Positions 1-9,246 are shown, counted from the stretch's first letter. The stretch is DNA of 64,000 nt from Paenibacillus monticola (GCF_009664975.1 NZ_WJXB01000001.1:1028699-1092698), one strand, 5' to 3'. Notes: generated by a model not told the origin, from the letters alone. Made by a program: numbers and translations.

Positions 1-476
1 AGGGCACAGTTAGTGTAAACTTCCTGTTGAACCGTGGCTCCAAATGGCTGGATGTGCATAGCTATCTGCCCCATGAAGGCAAGCTTGTCTTGAACATCAA
101 CGCCGATATTCCGCGTCTGCTGGTGCGTATTCCCGAATGGGCAGGCTTCACTAAGATCAAATATACCCGCGAACGTGGCGGCATAGTAACAGCAGGACAT
201 GGCAAAGAACCAAGCCGCTGGGTGAACCGCTGTTTCCTGCTGCTGGACGAGGCCTATGAAGGGGAGACGATTACGATTACGTTCCCGCTTAGCTTCCGTA
301 CGACTGTGGAAACAGCTGTGGATCAGAGCTTCGTGACCGAATGGCGTGGAGACGATGTGGTCAGCATTACTCCACAGGGCAAGACCAAACCGCTCTACAC
401 CTCGCGTGTAGTCTTCGAGCAAGCGCCAATGAAGGAAGGTAGCTTGCGACGTCCGGAGCAGGATTTTATCTGGTAG
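1..476 (+). CDS. Putative GH127-like glycoside hydrolase, C-terminal part (5' end outside window)
   Basis: The reading frame is open from the first bases of the window and ends with TAG at 474-476, so only about 157 C-terminal residues are visible. An in-frame TTG at 27 is internal rather than the true start, because the frame continues upstream without a stop. The fragment is beta-strand rich and contains LLVRIPEWAG followed by an ITITFPLSFR segment, which resembles the C-terminal beta-sandwich of GH127 / DUF1680-type (beta-L-arabinofuranosidase-like) enzymes. The catalytic barrel is not in view, so the family assignment rests on the tail alone and is tentative. It would fit the plant-polysaccharide theme of the window. 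Confidence 0.5.
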   Translation, partial: GTVSVNFLLNRGSKWLDVHSYLPHEGKLVLNINADIPRLLVRIPEWAGFTKIKYTRERGGIVTAGHGKEPSRWVNRCFLLLDEAYEGETITITFPLSFRTTVETAVDQSFVTEWRGDDVVSITPQGKTKPLYTSRVVFEQAPMKEGSLRRPEQDFIW

Positions 477-513
477 GGGATATAGAAAGGTATAGCTATA
501 TAGGCAGGAATAG

Positions 514-591
514 ATTTAGCTGCACTCTGTACACTTATTCTGGGGAATTGAACCGCTAAAGTGACTTTAGTTGTATTTCGTGCAGCTAAAT
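514..591. repeat. Small palindromic repeat with 12-bp perfect terminal inverted repeats
   Basis: ATTTAGCTGCAC at 514-525 is the exact reverse complement of GTGCAGCTAAAT at 580-591. The inside carries a second short symmetry (CTAAAGTGACTTTAG, about 556-570). No coding capacity is seen. It has the form of a dispersed palindromic repeat or MITE-like unit. A diverged inverted copy follows at about 628-715. Confidence 0.6.
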
Positions 592-627
592 TCCGATGAA
601 ATCCCACTTCACGCCTTTGCCAATGAA

Positions 628-715
628 TATAACTGCAGAGAATGCAATTAAAGTATCAGTTCTCGGTAAAGGCGATGTTTTAAGTGTACAAAGTGCAACT
701 ATTCTTGTAACGCAG
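628..715. repeat. Second, inverted and diverged copy of the 514-591 repeat
   Basis: Read on the minus strand, about 690-712 gives AGTTGCACTTTGTACACTT, which matches TAGCTGCACTCTGTACACTT at 518-537 with few differences. The other end (AACTGCAGAGAATGCAATTAAAG, near 631-653) resembles the minus-strand reading of 567-591. The two units are therefore related and in opposite orientation. The stretch 480-870 holds nothing else recognisable apart from the promoter region of the gene starting at 875. Confidence 0.45.
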
Positions 716-874
716 GCATGTAACCCAAACAGGACTGTGCGTATAGTGCATTCTGTATAGGTAGGATGTAAGTTGAAATATTCACCGCAGTTACGATTAA
801 AGCCGATTTAGGAGAATCATAAGCTTATATAGAAGAATAAGAATCGAAAGTAATAACTTAGGGAGTGAGTAAAG

Positions 875-1534
875 ATGAAGACTGTGGTAGCTGTGTATAC
901 AGGACAAGGATTGGCTGATCCACTGAAGGCGATATTCAAGGAGTTGCTGCCTGATATCAGATTGGTGAACATTATTGATGATAGTCTGATCGGAGATGTG
1001 GTGCAGGCCGGAGAGGTTCAACCCGGTGTAGCCAGACGGCTGGTGCAATATTTCCATAACGGTGAAGAGCTTGGAGCCGATGTGATTCTGAATACCTGCT
1101 CATCTGTCGGCGAGGTTGCTGATGATGCGCGGAAATTGATCGGTGTGCCTATTGTGAAGATAGATGACTTGATGGCAGCGAAGGCGGTTGAAGGCTACAG
1201 CCGAATTGCTGTGCTGGCGACTCTGCCGTCCACGCTTGCGCCGACGATGCGGTTAATCCGCAAGAAGGCCAAGGAAGCTGGCAAGGAAGTTACTCTGGTG
1301 GACGGACTCGCGGCAGGGGCCTTTGACGCGCTGGTCTCCGGCAAACCAGAGGAGCATGATGCTATCCTGCTGCGGACAGCTATTAAAGCTGCGGAACATG
1401 CGGAAGTCATTGTGCTGGCACAGGGTTCGATGGCCAGAATGGAGCAGGCATTGCAGGCGGCAACGGGCATCCCTGTGCTCTCTTCCCCACGGCTCGGCGT
1501 TCAGCAAGTGAAAGAATTGCTGAATCGTTTATAG
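875..1534 (+). CDS. Aspartate/glutamate (hydantoin) racemase superfamily protein
   Basis: A 219-residue protein starting at ATG 875 behind AGGGAGTGAG. The fold signature is that of the Asp/Glu/hydantoin racemase superfamily: N-terminal VYTGQGLADP, a first active-site motif NTCSS near residue 72, and a second half containing AVLATLPSTLAPT and VIVLAQGSMARM. The second catalytic cysteine normally found in two-cysteine racemases is replaced by LAQGSM near residue 183, so a one-cysteine mechanism or a different reaction (isomerase, decarboxylase or lyase) is possible. No signal peptide or membrane segment is seen, so it is cytoplasmic. It precedes the DUF1537 kinase and BKACE genes but a terminator-like hairpin lies between. 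The substrate is unknown. Confidence 0.75.
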   Translation: MKTVVAVYTGQGLADPLKAIFKELLPDIRLVNIIDDSLIGDVVQAGEVQPGVARRLVQYFHNGEELGADVILNTCSSVGEVADDARKLIGVPIVKIDDLMAAKAVEGYSRIAVLATLPSTLAPTMRLIRKKAKEAGKEVTLVDGLAAGAFDALVSGKPEEHDAILLRTAIKAAEHAEVIVLAQGSMARMEQALQAATGIPVLSSPRLGVQQVKELLNRL

Positions 1535-1588
1535 GAAAGTCTGCTCGAAGTCAGTCATAGAGAGTTATAGACTGTATTTTGTTTGATC

Positions 1589-1627
1589 GGATTCTATTGT
1601 ACGAAATACATTAGAATCCTTTTTTTA
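1589..1627 (+). terminator. Rho-independent terminator-like hairpin after the racemase-like gene
   Basis: GGATTCTA (1589-1596) pairs with TAGAATCC (1612-1619) and is followed by a run of T. It would end or attenuate transcription before the DUF1537 gene at 1684. Confidence 0.65.
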
Positions 1628-1683
1628 GCCAAATTGGACATTTCTAATGTACGTTCTGCAATGAAAGAGAAAGGTGAACGCGG

Positions 1684-3114
1684 ATGGAAAAGCTGAAGCT
1701 GGATGAGATACAGAGCAGATTTGCCGAGCCAGACTCACAACGTCTGGAAGAGCTTTTATCTGTAGCCCTTAAGAGTAATCACAGTAAAATTATTGTCCTG
1801 GATGATGATCCAACAGGTGTGCAGACGGTACATGATGTAACGGTAATCACCGATTGGGAGTTAGAGAGCATTCGAAAGGGGTTTCTTACCCCTGAGAAGG
1901 TGTTTTTTATCCTGACGAATTCAAGAAGCTTTACCGCAGCGGAAACGAGTGCAGCACATCAGGAAATTGCCGAGAATATTATGACCGTCTCCCGGCAGTT
2001 GGATCGAGATTATATGATTATCAGCCGTGGGGATTCCACTATGCGAGGGCATTATCCGCTGGAGACTGAGGTTATAAAAGACAGCATCGAAAGCAAAGTG
2101 AGCTACAAATTTGACGGTGAGATCCTTTGCCCTTTTTTCAAAGAAGGCGGTCGGTTCACGGTTAATAACATTCACTATGTTGCGGATCATGGCCTGCTGA
2201 CTCCCAGTGGCGACACGGAGTTTGCCAGAGACAAAACCTTTGGCTACACTTCATCCCAGCTCGGGGAATGGGTGGAGGAGAAAACCGAAGGCGCCTTCCT
2301 GTGTGACAGTGTGACGATGATCTCTCTGGAAGAGCTGAGAGCTTGCGAGATCACGGCTATTGTGAAGAAGCTGAAGGCTGTAACAGGCTTCAATAAAGTG
2401 ATCGTTAATGCGCTGGATTATTGCGACTTGCAGGTGTTTTGCATCGCTTTATATGAGTCGCTGGCTGAAGGGAAGAAGTTTCTCTATCGCACAGCCGCGA
2501 GCTTTGTAAGGGTGATTGGCGGAATCAGTGAACAGCCACTGCTGACAGCGGAGAAGCTTATAGGTTCGGGGAACGGCCATGGAGGCCTAATTGTTGCAGG
2601 GTCGCACACCGCAAAAACTACAGCACAGCTGGAACAGTTGAAGCACGGCAGCAATGTGGTCACGCTAGAGTTTAATCAGCATTTGATGGTGGAGTCGGAG
2701 GAGATCGTGCAGCGTGAAATCGCTAGGGTAATTGAACAGTGCACACTTCTACTGAGTCAGAATAGAACTGTTGCCCTCTGTACACGGCGTGAACGACTGG
2801 ATTTGAACAGCGGTAATAAAGAGGATGAGCTGAGAATATCCGTCAAAATCTCTGATGCGTTAACCAGCATTGTCGCCAGTTTGCAGATTAGACCCCGCTT
2901 TATCATTGCCAAAGGAGGCATTACCTCCAGCGATATCGGAACCAAGGCCCTGAAGGTGCAGCAAGCTATTGTTGCCGGGCAGATCAAGCCAGGTATTCCG
3001 ATATGGATATGCGGGGAGGAGAGCAAATTCCCGCAGTTGCCCTACGTTATTTTTCCGGGGAATGTCGGAGAAGAGTCTACGCTTAAAGAAATTGTAGAGG
3101 AGCTAACCTCATGA
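1684..3114 (+). CDS. Four-carbon acid sugar kinase family protein (DUF1537; OtnK/DtnK-like)
   Basis: A 476-residue protein of normal length for this family, with a start ATG behind AAAGGTG. The N-terminal domain carries the diagnostic LDDDPTGVQTVHD (about residues 39-51) and SRGDSTMRGHYP (about 114-125). The C-terminal domain has AKGGITSSDIGTKAL and LPYVIFPGNVGEES, the nucleotide-binding half. Characterised members phosphorylate D-threonate, D-erythronate or 3-dehydrotetronates using ATP. Which acid is used here cannot be told from sequence. The stop overlaps the start of the BKACE gene by 4 bases (ATGA), so the two are translationally coupled and probably act in one pathway. That pairing lacks the OtnC aldolase or PdxA2 dehydrogenase usually found beside such kinases. 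Confidence 0.9.
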   Translation: MEKLKLDEIQSRFAEPDSQRLEELLSVALKSNHSKIIVLDDDPTGVQTVHDVTVITDWELESIRKGFLTPEKVFFILTNSRSFTAAETSAAHQEIAENIMTVSRQLDRDYMIISRGDSTMRGHYPLETEVIKDSIESKVSYKFDGEILCPFFKEGGRFTVNNIHYVADHGLLTPSGDTEFARDKTFGYTSSQLGEWVEEKTEGAFLCDSVTMISLEELRACEITAIVKKLKAVTGFNKVIVNALDYCDLQVFCIALYESLAEGKKFLYRTAASFVRVIGGISEQPLLTAEKLIGSGNGHGGLIVAGSHTAKTTAQLEQLKHGSNVVTLEFNQHLMVESEEIVQREIARVIEQCTLLLSQNRTVALCTRRERLDLNSGNKEDELRISVKISDALTSIVASLQIRPRFIIAKGGITSSDIGTKALKVQQAIVAGQIKPGIPIWICGEESKFPQLPYVIFPGNVGEESTLKEIVEELTS

Positions 3115-3908
3115 GAAAGGTAATTATCTCTGTTGCCCCAACCTCTGCTCAAGTCACCGCTATTGATCCGACTGAGCTTGCACGGGAGGTGCTGGAAGCT
3201 AGACAGGCAGGAGCCGCCATGGTCCACATGCATGTAAGAGATCGTGGAGGACAGCTTACTGCGAATATTGAGGTGTTTAAAGATACGGTGGAGCAGATTA
3301 TCCGTGAGAGTGACATTGTAATCCAAGCCTCGACAGGTGGCCTGTCTGAGCTGACTATTGAGCAGCGCTGTGCACCCTTAGCTTATGACAAGGTAGAGAC
3401 CGTCTCCTTGAATGTGGGATCAGTGAATCTTGGGGAGGCCATTTATCGGAACCCGCTTGGCGAGGTGAAGTATTGCGTGGAACAGATCCTAGAGAATCAT
3501 AAAGTTCCAGAAATCGAAATTTTTGAGCTGGGCATGATTCATACGATGCTGGAGCTGGATAAGCAGTTTAACCTGCCGAAGCCGATTCTATTTGATCTTG
3601 TGTTGGGCCATCAGGGTGGCGCACCAGCCACTATTGAAGCCTTGATCGCTTTGCGAAGCTGCGTTCCGCGGGACGCCCTGTGGGGAATTACTCATGCAAG
3701 ACGAAGTGATTATTCGATTATTACGGCAGCTATCGCGATGGGAGCGAGCCTTGTCCGGATCGGCTTTGAGGACAGTGATTATCTTGCTGAACACGAGCGC
3801 GCCAGCAGTAATGCCCAGCTTGTAGCGAAGATAGCGAGTATTATTGAAGCTATGGAATTTGAGGTTGCCAGCCCGGAGGATGCGCGAACTATACTGAACG
3901 TTCGATGA
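3111..3908 (+). CDS. BKACE family protein (beta-keto acid cleavage enzyme, DUF849; Kce-like)
   Basis: A 265-residue TIM-barrel enzyme. Characterised relatives cleave a beta-keto acid using acetyl-CoA, giving acetoacetate plus a CoA ester; Kce acts on 3-keto-5-aminohexanoate in lysine fermentation. The zinc-site motif VHMHVRD (about residues 38-44) and the late VRIGFEDS segment (about 217-224), which supplies the conserved glutamate, are both present. Specificity varies widely in the family, and no other lysine-fermentation gene is nearby, so the name Kce should not be taken literally. It overlaps the DUF1537 kinase by 4 bases and is followed by a strong terminator. Confidence 0.87.
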   Translation: MRKVIISVAPTSAQVTAIDPTELAREVLEARQAGAAMVHMHVRDRGGQLTANIEVFKDTVEQIIRESDIVIQASTGGLSELTIEQRCAPLAYDKVETVSLNVGSVNLGEAIYRNPLGEVKYCVEQILENHKVPEIEIFELGMIHTMLELDKQFNLPKPILFDLVLGHQGGAPATIEALIALRSCVPRDALWGITHARRSDYSIITAAIAMGASLVRIGFEDSDYLAEHERASSNAQLVAKIASIIEAMEFEVASPEDARTILNVR

Positions 3909-3945
3909 TGACTCGATGAAGGTGGAAAAGTGAGATTGTAAAATA

Positions 3946-3993
3946 GAACCCGCAGACACTTTACAGGTGCCAACGGGTTCTTTGTTATTTTTA
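3946..3993 (+). terminator. Terminator of the DUF1537-BKACE operon
   Basis: GAACCCG (3947-3953) pairs with CGGGTTC (3975-3981), followed by a T-rich tract (TTTGTTATTTTT). It lies between convergent genes. Confidence 0.7.
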
Positions 3994-3996
3994 ATT

Positions 3997-4317
3997 TCAA
4001 TCTCCACCACCGCCGCCAGCGTCACCACCACCAGAGTCGCTATGGCCGCTATGACCACCGCCACCAAAGTCGCTATGACCACTATGGCCCCACCCACCGG
4101 AGTCATGAGGATTGCTGGGAGAAGAATCATTAGAGCTCTGTCCATTCAGTAAATCTGGAGTAGAGGCGACCAAGAAGGAAAGGCTTGTTGCATCATCATT
4201 GAGATTGCGTCCACGTCTGCTACTCCTGCTCCGTCTTTCATGGTTGTTGTTATCGCGCAGGAGAGCCCGTATCACAATAAATACAAACACCACTATTACT
4301 ATAACGCCAATGCCCAT
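3997..4317 (-). CDS. Small membrane-anchored protein with Gly/Ser/His/Asp-rich tail
   Basis: A 106-residue protein. I chose ATG at 4317 rather than GTG at 4323 because AGGGAG then lies about 7 bases upstream. Residues 2-19 form one hydrophobic transmembrane segment, followed by an Arg/Asn-rich stretch (RRSRSSRRGR). The last 40 or so residues are a low-complexity tail with repeated HSGHSD units separated by glycines. This architecture (one helix, then a long Gly/His tail) recurs in Firmicute membrane proteins without defined function. Clustered His and Asp could bind metal, but this is inference. Confidence 0.65.
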   Translation of the reverse strand: MGIGVIVIVVFVFIVIRALLRDNNNHERRSRSSRRGRNLNDDATSLSFLVASTPDLLNGQSSNDSSPSNPHDSGGWGHSGHSDFGGGGHSGHSDSGGGDAGGGGGD

Positions 4318-4373
4318 AGTCACGCTCCCTTTAGAAGTCGTTCCAAAAGTTATATTCCCTAAATTGTACCATA

Positions 4374-5630
4374 CTAATTTCTGAATTGTCTTGGCGTAGT
4401 CCCGGTATATTTCTTGAATACCTTGGTAAAATAGCTCTGGTCGTTAAAATGGAGCCGGGTTGCGATATCTGACAAGGTAACGCCGGAATACTCCATTAGG
4501 CGTTTGGCTTCTTCAATTCGTTCCCGTTGAATATAATCACTGACCGCGATTCCGGTCTCCTTCTTGAACAGCTGGGAGAGATAGCTCCCATTCAAGCCCG
4601 CCACCTCCGCCAGCTTGTCCAAAGAAAGCTCCTCATACAAATGGTTGAAAATATAGTTCTGGCAGACCGCCGCGGTGCGTGACAGCATCGTGGTTCGAGT
4701 GTCCTTGACCTGATCGGCAAAGTCGCATAGGGCGTCGAGGACGGCGTTCTCTACGGCAGGAACATCCCTCAATTCTTCGATGTGCTGAATATGGAAGTCA
4801 CTTAAAGTATAGGCGATCTCCCAGAACAGCCCCCCACCAATAGCTGCGCGTGTTGCCAGCGTAATAGAAGCAACTGCCAGATTTTTTTTGCTGCGCAGAT
4901 GGCTTTTTTTGGAGAGCAGTCCGTATTTCTCCTCGGAAAAGGTGGCGTGCGTGCGCAGCAGCTCCGCTTTATTTCCGTTTTGGATATGGCGGAACAAATC
5001 CTGTTCCTGCATAGGTTCGTGGTGCAGCCATATATTCTCGCGCCGGAAGGAAACATTCAGATCGGGGCTCCCGACTGGTTGCTGCTTCGGCTTTGAGGTG
5101 CGGGCGTCCAGCAGTAACTCGGTAATAGATAAGGTTTGGCCAGTGACCAGTGTGTATAGCAGCATAGCAGCATGGTACAATCTCGTCCGGGTTAGTACGG
5201 TTAGGTTGCGGTAATAGTGCTGCCACTGCTCCTGTAGCCCCAACGGAATATTATTATCGCGCAGTAGATTCGCTGCTTTGCTCTCGGTAAGGGGTTCGTA
5301 AAGAGAGGGCCCGACCACGATTGTTCCAGCGGTTTGGTGCCCAGACGTCAAAGGGAGAATAATGAAATTCTCCAGCGAATGGGTGGTGCGGATGATAGGT
5401 ATGGGTGTAGTGGCCACCACAGCAAGATCAATCGGACTGGCAGAGTCTATAGGGTCCGTAATCTCCTTAAGCATCTCCCCAAAGTCAGGAGTCAAAGGGC
5501 GACCTTCTAACGATAACGGCAGTTGATGCACAATCCCCCGACTGGAGTCCAGCACAAACACGGGAGTCTGGTAGGCCTCAAAGATTAATTTGCAAATATA
5601 CTGCATTCCTTCTTGATCCTCCAGAGTCAT
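4374..5630 (-). CDS. AraC-family transcriptional regulator, divergent from GH3 gene
   Basis: A 418-residue regulator. The last 100 residues form a typical double helix-turn-helix AraC DNA-binding domain: LDKLAEVAGLNGSYLSQLFK, then LSDIATRLHFNDQSYFTKVF, ending TGTTPRQF. The first 300 residues are an undefined sensory region without transmembrane helices, similar in layout to cytoplasmic YesN/AraC-type regulators of Paenibacillus. Start is ATG 5630, with TTG 5633 possible; GGGAGAG lies upstream. It is transcribed away from the beta-glucosidase gene with a 114-base gap, so it most likely controls that gene in response to a glycoside. The inducer is unknown. Confidence 0.87.
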   Translation of the reverse strand: MTLEDQEGMQYICKLIFEAYQTPVFVLDSSRGIVHQLPLSLEGRPLTPDFGEMLKEITDPIDSASPIDLAVVATTPIPIIRTTHSLENFIILPLTSGHQTAGTIVVGPSLYEPLTESKAANLLRDNNIPLGLQEQWQHYYRNLTVLTRTRLYHAAMLLYTLVTGQTLSITELLLDARTSKPKQQPVGSPDLNVSFRRENIWLHHEPMQEQDLFRHIQNGNKAELLRTHATFSEEKYGLLSKKSHLRSKKNLAVASITLATRAAIGGGLFWEIAYTLSDFHIQHIEELRDVPAVENAVLDALCDFADQVKDTRTTMLSRTAAVCQNYIFNHLYEELSLDKLAEVAGLNGSYLSQLFKKETGIAVSDYIQRERIEEAKRLMEYSGVTLSDIATRLHFNDQSYFTKVFKKYTGTTPRQFRN

Positions 5631-5744
5631 CAATATTTATCTCTCCCATCTAATGAAAATACCAATAATACAATGATAATGCCATAAATCCCGAATGAAG
5701 TCTATTAGAATGGAAATAGTAAACGTATTCAGAGGAGGCAAAGG

Positions 5745-8018
5745 ATGACAACGAAAATACAGAATCTCATCTCACAAATGACACTCGAAGAGAAAGCTGG
5801 GCTCTGCTCAGGACTGGACTTCTGGAATACTAAAGGCATTGAGCGGTTGGGAATCCCGGCTTTAATGGTGACGGATGGACCGCATGGCTTACGTAAGCAA
5901 AAAGAAAGCGCCGACCACCTTGGCCTCCACAATAGTGTGGCAGCGACTTGTTTTCCTTCGGCGGCTGGGTTGGCCTCCTCTTGGAACCGCGAATTAATCG
6001 GACGTGTTGGGGAAGCGCTAGGCAAGGAATGTCAGGCGGAGAATGTTGCCGTTCTGCTCGGCCCGGGCACGAATATTAAACGCTCTCCACTGAACGGGCG
6101 GAATTTTGAATATTTTTCGGAGGACCCTTATCTCTCCTCGGAGATGGGTGCGAATCATATCAAGGGCGTGCAGAGCCAAGGCGTTGGCACATCTTTGAAG
6201 CATTTTGCCGCTAATAATCAGGAGCATCGCAGAATGTCCATCGATGCTGTAATTGATGAGCGCACCCTGCGCGAGATTTATCTGGCCAGCTTTGAAGGCG
6301 CCGTTAAGCAAAGTCAGCCTTGGAGCGTAATGTGCTCCTATAATCGGGTGAATGGGGAATATGCTTCTGAAAGTGAGTATTTGCTGACACGGATTCTTCG
6401 AGACGAGTGGGGCTTTGAGGGTTTGGTTGTCTCCGATTGGGGGGCGGTGAACGAGCGGGTTAAGGCATTGCAGGCCGGATTAGAGCTGGAAATGCCATCG
6501 AGCGGAGGCATCGGTGATGCCAAAATTGTAGCCGCCGTGAATAGTGGTGAGCTGTCAGTAGAAACGTTGAATTTGGCGGTAGAGCGGCTGCTGACATTTA
6601 TTTATAAGGCGGTGGATAATCAACAGGAGAACGCTACGTTTAATATAGACGATCACCATCAGCTGGCGCGGGAAGTGGCGCGGGAGAGCATGGTACTGCT
6701 GCGTAATGAGGACGGGATTCTGCCGCTCTCCAAGCAGGGCACTGTTGCCATTATCGGCGAGTTCGCCAAGAAGCCGCGTTATCAGGGCGGAGGCAGCTCG
6801 CATGTGAATCCGACCCGCCTGGATGAAGCTTTTGCCGAAATACAGGCCATTACCGGAGATGCTGTAGAACTGCTCTATGCTCAAGGCTATGAGCTGGATT
6901 CTAAGGAGATTAACGAGGTGTTGCTGCAAGAGGCGCGCGAAACCGCGGCCCAAGGGAAAGTAGCGGTGTTGTTCCTCGGACTTCCAGATAGCTATGAATC
7001 AGAGGGTTATGACCGTAGTCATCTATCGCTTCCAGAGAGTCATCAGGCGCTAATTGCAGCGGTAGCCGAAGTCCAGCGTAATATCGTAGTCGTACTCAGT
7101 AACGGGTCGCCGGTGGAGATGCCGTGGATCACCCATACCAAGGGAATTCTTGAAGGATACCTCGGCGGTCAGGCCTTTGGTGGTGCGATTGCCGACTTGC
7201 TCTTTGGAGAAGTTAGCCCCAGCGGCAAACTGGCGGAGACCTTTCCGCAGAAGCTGAGCGACAATCCGTCTTTTCTGAATTTCCCTGGCGAAGGCGACAA
7301 GGTGGAGTATAAAGAAGGTCTGTTTGTCGGCTACCGTTATTATGATAAAAAAGAAATCACACCGCTATACCCATTCGGCTTCGGACTTAGCTACACGGAG
7401 TTTCAATATAGCGATTTGTTGCTTTCCGCAAGCCAAATGAATGATGCCGAGACCGTACAGGTCACTGTTACTGTCAAGAATACTGGCAGCCGTCCGGGCA
7501 AAGAAATTGTTCAGCTGTACGTAAACGATGTCGAGAGCAGTGCGATTCGCCCGCTGCAGGAGCTGAAGGGCTTCCAGAAGCTGGAGCTTCAGCCAGGGGA
7601 AGAGCAAACAGTAACTTTTGAGCTGAACAAACGCTCCTTCGCGTATTACAATGTCCATCTCAGTGATTGGCATGTGGAGAGCGGAGCCTTTACGATAAGC
7701 ATCGGCTCCTCTTCACGGGATATTCGCCTGTATACTTCTATTGAAGTAGAATCAACTACGCGCATTGCACCGGTTAGTTTCCATCGCAATACGACCGTCG
7801 GCGATCTGCTGGTGAACCCACTTACTGCAGACAGAGCGAAGAAGTACAGCGGTATCTTTGGCTTGGAGGACGCCATGGACGATAACCCGGATATGTTCGA
7901 GGCGATGATGAAGTATATGCCACTCCGAGCGATGATCGGGTTCGGTCTGGGCAAATATACCGAAGAGAATTTGGCAGAGGATCTTCGGGAATTAAACGCA
8001 CTGGTGGCTGAGCAGTAA
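5745..8018 (+). CDS. Glycoside hydrolase family 3 beta-glucosidase
   Basis: A 757-residue GH3 enzyme with an AGAGGAGG ribosome site. The N-terminal barrel contains GLRKQ near the start, [23 protein letters not shown] and KHFAANNQE. The nucleophile aspartate is in VVSDWGAV (about residues 228-235). A second alpha/beta domain follows ([12 protein letters not shown], and [12 protein letters not shown]), then a C-terminal fibronectin-III-like domain ([19 protein letters not shown]). The tail after about residue 670 is extra relative to minimal members. No signal peptide is seen, so it probably hydrolyses imported beta-glucosides from the non-reducing end in the cytoplasm. Regulation is probably by the divergent AraC protein. 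Confidence 0.95.
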   Translation: MTTKIQNLISQMTLEEKAGLCSGLDFWNTKGIERLGIPALMVTDGPHGLRKQKESADHLGLHNSVAATCFPSAAGLASSWNRELIGRVGEALGKECQAENVAVLLGPGTNIKRSPLNGRNFEYFSEDPYLSSEMGANHIKGVQSQGVGTSLKHFAANNQEHRRMSIDAVIDERTLREIYLASFEGAVKQSQPWSVMCSYNRVNGEYASESEYLLTRILRDEWGFEGLVVSDWGAVNERVKALQAGLELEMPSSGGIGDAKIVAAVNSGELSVETLNLAVERLLTFIYKAVDNQQENATFNIDDHHQLAREVARESMVLLRNEDGILPLSKQGTVAIIGEFAKKPRYQGGGSSHVNPTRLDEAFAEIQAITGDAVELLYAQGYELDSKEINEVLLQEARETAAQGKVAVLFLGLPDSYESEGYDRSHLSLPESHQALIAAVAEVQRNIVVVLSNGSPVEMPWITHTKGILEGYLGGQAFGGAIADLLFGEVSPSGKLAETFPQKLSDNPSFLNFPGEGDKVEYKEGLFVGYRYYDKKEITPLYPFGFGLSYTEFQYSDLLLSASQMNDAETVQVTVTVKNTGSRPGKEIVQLYVNDVESSAIRPLQELKGFQKLELQPGEEQTVTFELNKRSFAYYNVHLSDWHVESGAFTISIGSSSRDIRLYTSIEVESTTRIAPVSFHRNTTVGDLLVNPLTADRAKKYSGIFGLEDAMDDNPDMFEAMMKYMPLRAMIGFGLGKYTEENLAEDLRELNALVAEQ

Positions 8019-8040
8019 TCCATAACCAGCGCATTTACAC

Positions 8041-8078
8041 AAAAGGCAGCAGCCCAAATGATGGGCTGCTGCCTATAT
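8041..8078. terminator. Bidirectional terminator between GH3 gene and convergent unknown gene
   Basis: An 11-bp perfect stem, GGCAGCAGCCC (8044-8054) with GGGCTGCTGCC (8062-8072), is flanked by AAA on the left and TATATTT on the right. It can serve both converging genes. Confidence 0.75.
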
Positions 8079-8088
8079 TTATCCTGCA

Positions 8089-9246
8089 TTAAGGAACTAA
8101 GATGAGTAGCTTCTGCTCAGGTATGTAGTGGAAGCTAGTACAATTCCCTATGTATTCTGCAAGAATAGCTTTGGTACGGATATCGTGAAGCAGTACATGA
8201 CCTGTGGAGAATTTCTGGGTAAGCGCATAGCTGCTGTTTGCGAAGCGTAGGGTTCGCTCCATATAGGTTGTAAACAGTCGTTGTCCGTTGCTGGTATCAT
8301 ACAGATCATGGGTGGAATCCGTTTTCTTTAACCCGAGTACTTCGGGGTATTCAATAAACACCTTCTCGAATCTGTTCCTAAGATTGATTTCTGTGCGCTG
8401 TTTAGTATCCACATCGTATAATACAACCTCAGAGCAGTGATCAGGGAAACAATGTTTATAGGCACCGACAATCCCAGGATCCGAAAGGCTTAACCCGATA
8501 AAACCGTTCAGCGGATCAGTGTGCGTAATAATGTAGGATTCGTCGATAGGCTGTTGGGTATGTACCAAGTCAATAAAAGTGTTGAACTCTATAACGGCTA
8601 AGCTCTGATAAGCTATGTCACTGCTAGTGTTGGATGTTCTGATAGCAAGGTGAGGGCCGCGATTAGGGCTTACAACTTCGATTGAATCCATATATATCAG
8701 AGAATCATTGTCGCCTAATCGGTCTGGAATGATAGTTTGGGTCTGTTGTTCAATATCAATGAGCAGATGGTGAGCGTAGCGTGACCCTGCTCCTCTGGCC
8801 GGGTAAGGCAGTTGCGGAATTCCCACAACTAGATAACGGTCGCTGATTCCGAACATTTGGATGGCCCAGAGTCCTGATTTCACATCACCAGCAAGAATAT
8901 CCTCCAACTGCAGGTTATATACTTTTCGCTCGCTCATGTCACGGCAATCCAACTGATGAATGCTAACCTCGGCTAACTGATTAACCCAGGTGATGTAGGC
9001 AAAATAAATACTGTTCTGCGCTGATGTTTTACTCTCCAAATATACCTGTGGTTCATAAGCAAAATATTCAGTCGTTTCGTTCAGGTAATCATACTTGAGA
9101 ATACCCGCCTGAAATCCCGACTCAAAGCTAAAATCTTCATCATAATTCCGACTTACCGTAAACACAGCATATTGATTATCCAAAGTGATTCCTGAATATA
9201 GAACATATTGATTTTCGTATCCGGTAATATATTTGATGTTATGCAT
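8089..9246 (-). CDS. Hypothetical protein, possible beta-propeller-like repeats
   Basis: A 385-residue protein that I do not recognise. ATG 9246 is preferred because AAAGGTG is 6 bases upstream. It has no signal peptide or transmembrane segment. The sequence is rich in short beta-strand patterns with aromatic and Asp residues spaced about every 50 residues (for example YVLYSGITLDNQYAVFTV, IYFAYITWVNQLAEVSIH, HLAIRTSNTSSDIAYQSLAV). That pattern suggests a WD40- or YncE-like propeller, but no diagnostic motif is present. It stands alone, convergent to the GH3 gene and divergent from the GH30 gene, so it may share the 9247-9507 region with the GH30 promoter. Confidence 0.6.
   Translation of the reverse strand: MHNIKYITGYENQYVLYSGITLDNQYAVFTVSRNYDEDFSFESGFQAGILKYDYLNETTEYFAYEPQVYLESKTSAQNSIYFAYITWVNQLAEVSIHQLDCRDMSERKVYNLQLEDILAGDVKSGLWAIQMFGISDRYLVVGIPQLPYPARGAGSRYAHHLLIDIEQQTQTIIPDRLGDNDSLIYMDSIEVVSPNRGPHLAIRTSNTSSDIAYQSLAVIEFNTFIDLVHTQQPIDESYIITHTDPLNGFIGLSLSDPGIVGAYKHCFPDHCSEVVLYDVDTKQRTEINLRNRFEKVFIEYPEVLGLKKTDSTHDLYDTSNGQRLFTTYMERTLRFANSSYALTQKFSTGHVLLHDIRTKAILAEYIGNCTSFHYIPEQKLLILVP

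Noticed and set aside
3588..4145. 185-codon minus-strand frame overlapping the BKACE gene
   Set aside because: It lies opposite a well-supported gene and through a terminator; its repetitive Val/Ala stretch is a by-product of the Gly/His tail coded in another frame.
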